Assembly (NCBI GenBank): GCA_903869365.1
Contig: CAIPYV010000062.1
Span: 1 to 64,000, forward strand
Direction of reading: 5' to 3'
DNA length: 64,000 nucleotides
DNA from: an uncultured Chlorobiaceae bacterium
Lineage (GTDB): Bacteria; Bacteroidota; Chlorobiia; Chlorobiales; Chlorobiaceae
The notes under the pieces are model-generated. The model saw only the letters and a program-made list of their open reading frames with translations. It did no database searches and had not been told where the DNA came from. Shown here one piece after another: positions 57,973-64,000 of the stretch. Made by a program: the position numbers and the translations under genes. The stretch's first letter is position 1, and each line of letters starts with the position of its first letter.

Positions 57973-58776
57973 ATGAATGAACGTTTTTTTCTGAAACTTC
58001 TGCTGGTTCTTTTGAGCGGGCTTATAGCAGCTGAAGTGCTGGTCGTGACACTGCTTGGTCTTAAGCTTGAGCTGATTCTTCTCTGCTTTATCATTGGAGC
58101 CGCTCTTGCAGGAATTCTTTTTGTCGTAAGGCTTCTTTTGACGGAACGTAGCGATATTGACTCAGTGTCGATGCGGCGCGCAAAAGAGAAGAAAACCGAT
58201 ATTATGCAGGAGCGCCTCAAGGAATATGGTGTTGATGAGGAGTTTCTTGGCGGAAAGGCTGTGAATCGTACTCAATGGAGTTCTCAGAAGCCCTCCTTAG
58301 AGCACTCTGCAGGCAGAGAAGAACCGGTATTGCCAGTCACGGCATCAATTGAAGAGGCCATCAGGGTTCATGCCGAGATGTATGGTGGGCTTGGGGGGTT
58401 GCTCCAGATGATCGAAAAAATTGATGAAGCCTCTTTCGACCGGCTTGTGAAAAAAGTCGGTTTTGGTGATGTTTCCCGCGAGGAGGTAATCCTTAAAATT
58501 ACCCTCATGACCACTGGTAACTCAAAAGCAGTCGAAAGTGACGGGAAACAGCCGTGTGTCCTTGAGGGACATTCCATGGATAGGGAGAGTTTCGATGACT
58601 ATATCCGGCGATGTATGAATGTCGCAGATGAGGAGTCGGAGAGTGCGGACAGTGGTTTCTCCGTTGAGCTTGACAGTGCTGCGCTTTCTAAGGGAACCGG
58701 TGCTATGCCAGCGGATTTTTCTCATGATCCGAAAGCGGTGTTTTCAAAGCTCAATAAACCGGGAGCGCATTCATGA
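57973..58776 (+). CDS. Unknown protein with two N-terminal membrane helices
   Basis: The 267-residue protein has two hydrophobic helices (about 6-28 and 32-54, LLLVLLSGLIAAEVLVVTLL and ILLCFIIGAALAGILFVV), then a charged linker and a soluble domain. The soluble domain includes PVTASIEEAIRVHAEMYGGLGG and LLQMIEKIDEASFDRLVKKV. I do not recognise the family. Its stop overlaps the next start (ATGA), so it is translationally coupled to the RNA methyltransferase. Confidence 0.78.
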   Translation: MNERFFLKLLLVLLSGLIAAEVLVVTLLGLKLELILLCFIIGAALAGILFVVRLLLTERSDIDSVSMRRAKEKKTDIMQERLKEYGVDEEFLGGKAVNRTQWSSQKPSLEHSAGREEPVLPVTASIEEAIRVHAEMYGGLGGLLQMIEKIDEASFDRLVKKVGFGDVSREEVILKITLMTTGNSKAVESDGKQPCVLEGHSMDRESFDDYIRRCMNVADEESESADSGFSVELDSAALSKGTGAMPADFSHDPKAVFSKLNKPGAHS

Positions 58777-59582
58777 GCTCGCTTGAAATACCTGTGTTAA
58801 GCAAGGCAAAGATCAAACAGTATATAAAACTGCATCAGAAAAAATTCAGGGATGCAGAAAGTCTTTTTATGGCAGAAGGTCTCCGCACAGTCCGGGAACT
58901 CTGCCAGAACCTGCCCGATGAGGAGATGCTTGTGGCGCTGCTTTTCAGGGTTGGCGAGACGGAGAGTGATGGTTTTGTCGCAAAGTATAAGGAAAAACTC
59001 TTTTCTATAAGCGACAGGGAGTGCGCTCAGCTTTCCGGCACTTCGACCCCGCAAGGGATTTTTGGAGTTTTCCGTCAGCAGAGACGAACAGAGCATGCCG
59101 CTGAAACCGGTAGCGACATGCCGGCAAAATCATTTCTTGTTGCGCTTGATGATGTCCAGGATCCAGGCAATGTGGGAACGATACTCAGAACCGCGGTATG
59201 GTTCGGTGCCGAGTCAATGATCTGCAGCGCAGGAACAGCCGACAGGTACAATCCAAAAGCAGTTCGCTCCTGCGCAGGGAGCATTTATGGACTGCACCAT
59301 TACGGTGTGGAGCACCTTGATCAGGAACTTCTGAGACTTCAGAAAATCGGCTATTCCATTCTTTCGGCATCGCTTGATGGAAAAGATTTCAGGGAATTCA
59401 GTGCATGGCCCGAAAAGCAGGTACTGGTGATCGGTAACGAAGCGAACGGCGTCAGTAAACCCGTTAGAGCGCTTACCGACCAGCTTGTCAGGATACCGCA
59501 TGGAGGAAAAAAAGTCAGCGTTGAATCATTGAATGCCTCCGTATCAGCGGCCATTCTTATGGAGCGTCTGGTGTTGACCTGA
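58773..59582 (+). CDS. TrmH/SpoU-family RNA 2'-O-methyltransferase
   Basis: The 269-residue protein has an N-terminal substrate-binding domain (about 1-105, RDAESLFMAEGLRTVREL) and a SPOUT knot: DDVQDPGNVGTILRTAVWFG (about 130), VLVIGNEANGVSKPV (about 212) and IPHGGKKVSVESLNASVSAA (about 243). This is the layout of 23S rRNA 2'-O-methyltransferases such as RlmB/TsnR. The precise target nucleotide is unknown. It is coupled by a four-base overlap to the upstream membrane protein. Confidence 0.92.
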   Translation: MSSLEIPVLSKAKIKQYIKLHQKKFRDAESLFMAEGLRTVRELCQNLPDEEMLVALLFRVGETESDGFVAKYKEKLFSISDRECAQLSGTSTPQGIFGVFRQQRRTEHAAETGSDMPAKSFLVALDDVQDPGNVGTILRTAVWFGAESMICSAGTADRYNPKAVRSCAGSIYGLHHYGVEHLDQELLRLQKIGYSILSASLDGKDFREFSAWPEKQVLVIGNEANGVSKPVRALTDQLVRIPHGGKKVSVESLNASVSAAILMERLVLT

Positions 59583-59596
59583 AATGATGTCATGTC

Positions 59597-60352
59597 TCAG
59601 ATGTTATCTTCATCGACAGGCAGGGTGTTATGAAGATGCAGCGGGTTAGCTGTTTTTGCACGCATACGGATATTCAGTACTTCAACCGACACGGAAAATG
59701 CCATGGCAAAATAAATGTACCCCCTTGGTATTTCATAACCTGCACTTTCGGCAAACAGGGTAACCCCGACAAGAATAAGAAAACTCAAGGCAAGCATTTT
59801 AATGGTCGGGTGCTCATCAACAAAATCACTGATGGTTTTGGACGCAAGCATCATGACGAAGATTGCAATGACAATGGCGAAGATCATCACCTCGACTCTG
59901 TTAGCAAGTCCGACAGCAGTAATGACCGAGTCAAGTGAAAAAACAATATCAAGTACGGCAATCTGCAGCATAGTGAAGGCAAAATTGCCGGCTGAGCCGC
60001 TTTTCATTGTCTGTTCTGTTCCTTCAAGACTCTGATGGATTTCCTGGGTGCTTTTTGCAATCAAAAAAAGCCCTCCTGAAATCAGGATCAGGTCGCGGCC
60101 AGAAATAGGATGACTGAACATGGTAAACAGAGTAGCTGTAAGTCCCATAACCCAGGTTATCGAGAGCAGAAGCGCGATTCTGGTCATCATGGCGAGTCCT
60201 AAGCCAATAATCCGGCCTTTCTGTTGCTGCTTTTTTGGCAGCCGTCCTACAATAATCGAAAGAAAGATAATGTTGTCGATGCCGAGAACAATTTCGAGCG
60301 CCGTTAACGTTGCAAGGGCGATCCAGGTTTCCGGCAGCATGAGCCATTCCAT
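59597..60352 (-). CDS. TerC-family membrane protein
   Basis: The 251-residue protein has seven likely membrane helices and the family motifs ALEIVLGIDNIIFLSIIVGR (about 20) and VLDIVFSLDSVITAVGL (about 133), with acidic residues inside helices that could bind metal. TerC/Alx-type proteins take part in manganese export and in loading metals onto exported proteins, and give tellurite resistance in some bacteria. It converges on the rRNA methyltransferase with a 14-base gap. Confidence 0.93.
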   Translation of the reverse strand: MEWLMLPETWIALATLTALEIVLGIDNIIFLSIIVGRLPKKQQQKGRIIGLGLAMMTRIALLLSITWVMGLTATLFTMFSHPISGRDLILISGGLFLIAKSTQEIHQSLEGTEQTMKSGSAGNFAFTMLQIAVLDIVFSLDSVITAVGLANRVEVMIFAIVIAIFVMMLASKTISDFVDEHPTIKMLALSFLILVGVTLFAESAGYEIPRGYIYFAMAFSVSVEVLNIRMRAKTANPLHLHNTLPVDEDNI

Positions 60353-60468
60353 TTGTATGGGGATAAGGTTTTAATAAGGTTGTACTCTTAAGCAATGTAC
60401 TGAACTGATCGTGTTCGGCAAAAAGCAGGCGATGCACGAGGTTTTTCGTTACATTGCATCAGGTAATC

Positions 60469-61884
60469 ATGCCTGACATTTCATTACATCCTCTTATGCA
60501 GAAAGATCAGGACTTTCCTGAGTTAGCGGTTTTGCGAGAGACCTTTGAGCGAGGCATAACCCGCGATTTTTCATGGAGGTGTGCGCAGCTGCTTGCACTT
60601 GAGGCATTTCTTATCGAGCGCGAGCAGGATATTGCAGGTGCAGTGTATGAAGATTTCAGGAAGTCTCCGGCGGAGACTTTTTTAACTGAAACAGGATATC
60701 TTCGCGGAGAGATCCACTTCGTCCTGAAACATCTTAAATCGTGGATGAAACCCCATCAGGTTTCCATTCCTCTGATCTATCAGCCGGCAAAGGGTTCATA
60801 CACTTCTGAACCGTATGGTGTTGTACTGATCATAGGCGCATGGAATTATCCCCTGAACCTTTGTCTTGCACCGCTCATCAGTGCAATCGCGGCAGGTAAC
60901 TGTGCTGTAGTCAAACCATCGGAACATGCTCCCCACACAGCAAAAGTCATAGCCCAAGGGCTGGGTCACTATCTTGACCGAAACGCGATAAGCGTCTTTG
61001 AGGGAGGAGTTGAAGAAACGAAGGCACTGCTTGAAAATCGGTTTGACTATCTGTTTTTTACAGGAAGCCAGTCGATCGGTCGTGAGGTCATGCATGCCGC
61101 AGCAAGGCATCTGACACCATTGACTCTCGAACTTGGCGGAAAATGTCCCTGTATTGTCGACGAGAATGTTGATCTCACGGTGGCAGCTCGCCGGATTGTA
61201 TGGGCCAAGTTTTTAAATGCAGGGCAGACCTGCATAGCTCCAGATTATGTTATGGTGCACAAGAATGTTGAGGGTGAACTGCTCCTTTCTATCCAGGATG
61301 CTATCGCCGATTTTTACGGTGACGACCCAAGGGTAAGTCCGGATTATCCCCGCATAGTCAATAAATATCATTTTCATCGGCTTGAAAAACTTCTTTCCCG
61401 TTCTTCTCCGTCGAGAGAATGTATAACCGAGCCGCATGACTATTATATCGCGCCGACAATTCTTCAAGGAGTGACTCTGGAAGCTGAGGTTATGCAGTCT
61501 GAGATTTTCGGCCCTTTGCTGCCGGTTATTTCCTATAGAGATCTTGGGGAAGCGCTTGAAGGTATCGGTAGAGGAAGCAAACCCCTTGCGATCTATCTTT
61601 TTTCTTCGGATCTGACAGTACAGGAGAGAGTCGTGCGTCAATCCCGATCCGGAGGAGTATGTATCAACGACCTGCTTTTCCAGGCATCTGTTCACCGGCT
61701 TCCTTTCGGTGGAATCGGAAGCAGCGGATTCGGCGCTTATCATGGCAGAGCTGGTTTTGATACCTTTTCCTTTCAGAGAAGTGTTTTAAAACGATCGCTT
61801 TATCCCGATCCTGATCTGCGTTATCCCCCTTACGGCAGCAGAAAGTTTTACTTTCTCAAGCGCCTCGTCACCTTTTTCCATTAA
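60469..61884 (+). CDS. Aldehyde dehydrogenase (class 3 type)
   Basis: The 471-residue protein (ATG at 60469; a TTG lies five codons upstream) has [20 protein letters not shown] (about 123), the Glu motif [16 protein letters not shown] (about 220) and the catalytic Cys in [14 protein letters not shown] (about 250). Its short length and membrane-like Phe-rich tail fit ALDH3 enzymes that oxidise medium and long fatty aldehydes. The patatin gene follows after 17 bases, so the two may act on lipid-derived products. Confidence 0.93.
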   Translation: MPDISLHPLMQKDQDFPELAVLRETFERGITRDFSWRCAQLLALEAFLIEREQDIAGAVYEDFRKSPAETFLTETGYLRGEIHFVLKHLKSWMKPHQVSIPLIYQPAKGSYTSEPYGVVLIIGAWNYPLNLCLAPLISAIAAGNCAVVKPSEHAPHTAKVIAQGLGHYLDRNAISVFEGGVEETKALLENRFDYLFFTGSQSIGREVMHAAARHLTPLTLELGGKCPCIVDENVDLTVAARRIVWAKFLNAGQTCIAPDYVMVHKNVEGELLLSIQDAIADFYGDDPRVSPDYPRIVNKYHFHRLEKLLSRSSPSRECITEPHDYYIAPTILQGVTLEAEVMQSEIFGPLLPVISYRDLGEALEGIGRGSKPLAIYLFSSDLTVQERVVRQSRSGGVCINDLLFQASVHRLPFGGIGSSGFGAYHGRAGFDTFSFQRSVLKRSLYPDPDLRYPPYGSRKFYFLKRLVTFFH

Positions 61885-61901
61885 TTTTTTTCACTATTTG
61901 T

Positions 61902-62672
61902 ATGAAAAAAACAGGTCTTGCGTTTGGGGGAGGAGCAGTACTTGGCGCGGCCCATGTAGGAGTGATCAGGGCATTGAGTGAATTGCATATTTCTGTTTCA
62001 ATGGTCAGTGGTACCAGCATTGGGGCTTTTATTGCCGCCCTTTACGCCTTCGGAAAAAGCTGGCAGGAGATACGCGATATTGCTTTCGATCTCGATTGGC
62101 TTGATTTGTCAGGCCTCGTGCTATCTCAGTATGGTCTTTTGTCCAATAAAAAATTTGGAGATATTGTTACCGAACTGCTTGGCCATAAAAATATCGAAGA
62201 TGCATCAATACCTCTTTCAATGGTTGCTACGAATATCGGAACAGGAAAAAAAGTTGTTTTTACCGAAGGAGATGTTGCCCAAGCCGTCATGGCAAGCAGC
62301 TGTATTCCCGGTATTTTCCGGCCTGTAGACTACTTAGGGTCACTGCTTGTTGATGGAATGCTGATGGAAAATGTTCCGGTCTCACCGTTAATCGAGAGCG
62401 GAGCTGAATCGGTGATTTGTGTTGATCTTCTTGCGCACCATGCGTTCAAGAAACCTGACAATATTATCGGACTTCTGTTGAACGCCTTCTACAGTACCAT
62501 TACCAATACGACAGCTATCCAGATATCCTCTGTGGATTTATGTATTTCGCCGGATCTCTCTCAATTTAATCTGATCGATTTTGACCAGGTGCCGGATATT
62601 TTGGATGCAGGCTATCTCGCGGCTCTTCCTGTGCTGAAATTATGGGTGGAAAGGGAAAAGAGAAATGTTTAA
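61902..62672 (+). CDS. Patatin-like phospholipase
   Basis: The 256-residue protein has the oxyanion loop [19 protein letters not shown] (about 7), the catalytic Ser in [13 protein letters not shown] (about 36) and the Asp in [17 protein letters not shown] (about 148), the complete Ser-Asp dyad of the RssA/patatin family. No signal peptide is present, so it acts in the cytoplasm on membrane lipids or acyl esters. It is closely spaced after the aldehyde dehydrogenase. Confidence 0.92.
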   Translation: MKKTGLAFGGGAVLGAAHVGVIRALSELHISVSMVSGTSIGAFIAALYAFGKSWQEIRDIAFDLDWLDLSGLVLSQYGLLSNKKFGDIVTELLGHKNIEDASIPLSMVATNIGTGKKVVFTEGDVAQAVMASSCIPGIFRPVDYLGSLLVDGMLMENVPVSPLIESGAESVICVDLLAHHAFKKPDNIIGLLLNAFYSTITNTTAIQISSVDLCISPDLSQFNLIDFDQVPDILDAGYLAALPVLKLWVEREKRNV

Positions 62673-62812
62673 AACAGAAAATCATTGGCTATTGTTTTCG
62701 GAATTTGTAATTTAACGTATTAAAAAGAAGGTTTTATCGTGAGTTTCTGATAGCGGCACAGAGTGATATCCTGCATTTTGTAATGAAATGTTTTAACTAA
62801 ATGGAGGTTGCA

Positions 62813-63283
62813 ATGCCTATTCGTCGATTAAGGGAGTTTCTTGACAGCCATGCAGTCAGGTATTTTATCGTCAGTCATTCTGCTGCCTATACCGCGCAGG
62901 AAATAGCTGCAGCTGCTCATGTTCCCGGAAAAGAACTTGCTAAAACAGTCATGGTTAATATTGCCGGCAAAATGGCCATGGTGATCTTGCCTGCTTCACG
63001 TCAACTTGATTTTGAGCTGTTACGTGAATTGACAAAAACAAGAGACGTTGAACTTGCCGGAGAGAAAGAATTTGCAGGATTGTTTCCTGAATGTGAGATA
63101 GGTGCCATGCCACCGTTTGGTAACCTTTTTGGTATGGATGTTTATGTATCGGAAGAACTCGAAGCTGACGATGAAATAGCATTCAATGCCGGAGCACATA
63201 ATGAGTTGCTGCGCCTTTCCTATGAGGATTATAAAAAACTGGTTCATCCCAAAGTTGCCAAGCTCTCTTTGGCAGTGAATTGA
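62813..63283 (+). CDS. YbaK/ProX-family aminoacyl-tRNA deacylase
   Basis: The ATG at 62813 (156 residues) is chosen because GGAGG lies just upstream; an in-frame ATG at 62801 overlaps that site. The fold signature includes VSHSAAYTAQEIAAAAHVPG (about 20), KTVMVNIAGKMAMVILPAS (about 44) with the conserved Lys, and IGAMPPFGNLFGMDVYVSEE (about 96). These domains hydrolyse misacylated tRNAs such as Cys-tRNA(Pro). It stands free of prolyl-tRNA synthetase. Confidence 0.9.
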   Translation: MPIRRLREFLDSHAVRYFIVSHSAAYTAQEIAAAAHVPGKELAKTVMVNIAGKMAMVILPASRQLDFELLRELTKTRDVELAGEKEFAGLFPECEIGAMPPFGNLFGMDVYVSEELEADDEIAFNAGAHNELLRLSYEDYKKLVHPKVAKLSLAVN

Positions 63284-63329
63284 ATTCGGCAGTCATGATG
63301 GATTTTTACGGGGAAATGTTCCTCTTTTT

Positions 63330-64000
63330 ATGAAGATTGCCTTATACACGGGGACCTATGTCAAAGATAAGGACGGCGCAGTAAAATCCATCTCTCAGCT
63401 GGTTTCTTCATTCAGAAAAAACGGTCATCAGGTGACGGTATGGTCCCCTGATGTTTCATCAAAGGATAATCACGACGGTTTAACGGTTCATACTATGCCC
63501 GCGGTGCCGATACCGCAGTATCCTGATTACAAGCTTGGTTTTTTCCGACCCGAAACCGGGCGGCAGCTTGATGCCTTTGCCCCCGATATTGTGCATATTT
63601 CAACACCTGATATTGTTGGGAAAAAATTTCTCCACTATGCAAAGCACAAGTCTCTTCCCCTAGCCTCCGCATTTCATACGGATTTCCCCTCCTACCTTAA
63701 GTATTACCGACTCAAGTTTGCTGAGAGGTCTTTGTGGAAATATCTTACCTGGTTTTATAACTGCTGCGATATTGTTTTTGCCCCTAATGAGAGTGTTCGT
63801 CTGAAACTTGAAGATCAGAACATAAGAAATGTTGAAATCTGGTCGAGAGGGGTCGACAAGGAGCTTTTTGATCCAACTCGGCGATCTCAAAAACTTCGTA
63901 CAGCATGGAATGCTGATGGCAGAAAAGTGTTTATCTATACCGGACGCTTTGTGCTTTACAAGGATATTGAGGTTGTCATAAAAGTTTACGAGCGTTTTAT
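63330..64000 (+). CDS. GT4-family glycosyltransferase, truncated by the window end
   Basis: From the ATG at 63330 the frame stays open to the edge (about 223 codons). MKIALYTGTYVKDKDGAVKS and SSFRKNGHQVTVWSPD are the N-terminal Rossmann start of GT-B glycosyltransferases. HTDFPSYLKYYRLKF, DIVFAPNESVRLKLE, SRGVDKELFDPTRR and VFIYTGRFVLYKD are typical of GT4 enzymes of the MgtA/SqdX/PimB type. They transfer hexoses to lipids or glycans. The C-terminal catalytic half is missing, so substrate prediction is not possible. Confidence 0.9.
   Translation, partial: MKIALYTGTYVKDKDGAVKSISQLVSSFRKNGHQVTVWSPDVSSKDNHDGLTVHTMPAVPIPQYPDYKLGFFRPETGRQLDAFAPDIVHISTPDIVGKKFLHYAKHKSLPLASAFHTDFPSYLKYYRLKFAERSLWKYLTWFYNCCDIVFAPNESVRLKLEDQNIRNVEIWSRGVDKELFDPTRRSQKLRTAWNADGRKVFIYTGRFVLYKDIEVVIKVYERF

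Noticed and set aside
1-64000. CRISPR arrays, tRNA and rRNA genes
   Set aside because: No regularly spaced repeats were seen, and no cloverleaf or rRNA-like segment was found in any intergenic gap.

Overview
The window comes from a green sulfur bacterium (Chlorobi/Chlorobiota, Chlorobium-Pelodictyon type). Diagnostic genes are three chlorosome envelope proteins (CsmA, CsmC, CsmE), an anaerobic Mg-protoporphyrin cyclase (BchE), BchM, and two tandem paralogous magnesium-chelatase H subunits. The species cannot be fixed from the sequence. Most starts lack a strong Shine-Dalgarno, and GTG or TTG starts are fairly common.

Layout. 1-112: end of an IS3-family insertion sequence running off the left edge. 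278-14004: bacteriochlorophyll cluster on the minus strand (bchH paralogue, a small secreted protein, bchH, bchM, bchE) and a TonB-dependent receptor. 14226-16670: a serine-palmitoyltransferase-like enzyme divergent from an extended SDR. 16701-19110: holA, ssb, pyrK (minus). 19453-24700: chlorosome block, with two ArsA/Get3-type ATPases flanking csmC, csmA and a PH-like protein with repeated basic-acidic tail motifs. 24757-30000: folK, folB, a YopX-family gene, nadC, trigger factor and an M16 peptidase. 30114-34277: SDR, recA, dusB, asd. 34258-36821: alr, a ComEA-like gene and an unknown gene. 37012-41572: a cystathionine-beta-synthase-like protein that lacks the PLP lysine, a zinc-ribbon protein, rpsU, aroA and an alpha/beta hydrolase. 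41576-47141: YtxH protein, HD phosphohydrolase, a dual-OB-like orphan gene, a BchQ/BchR-like radical SAM enzyme, lptB, csmE. 47309-50888: gamma-carbonic-anhydrase-like protein, HemY-like oxidase, MscS channel, SlyD-like PPIase. 50939-56273: group 3b [NiFe] hydrogenase hydBGDA, interrupted by an opposite-strand FISUMP gene in AT-rich DNA. 56352-64000: U32 peptidase family protein, a membrane protein coupled to an rRNA methyltransferase, TerC, aldehyde dehydrogenase, patatin, YbaK and a truncated GT4 glycosyltransferase.

How it works together. Pigment synthesis (bchH/M/E, the HemY-like oxidase and possibly the radical SAM methylase) feeds the chlorosome, whose envelope proteins are encoded in the csm loci. 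Several of these steps are radical-SAM/cobalamin chemistry, so the TonB receptor beside bchH may supply a cofactor, but this is inference. The observations most worth following up are the lysine-less CBS-like protein, the split hydrogenase operon whose large subunit ends exactly at the maturation cleavage site, the sphingolipid-like gene pair, the PH-like protein in the chlorosome block, and the YopX-family gene coupled to folB. No tRNA, rRNA or CRISPR array was found.
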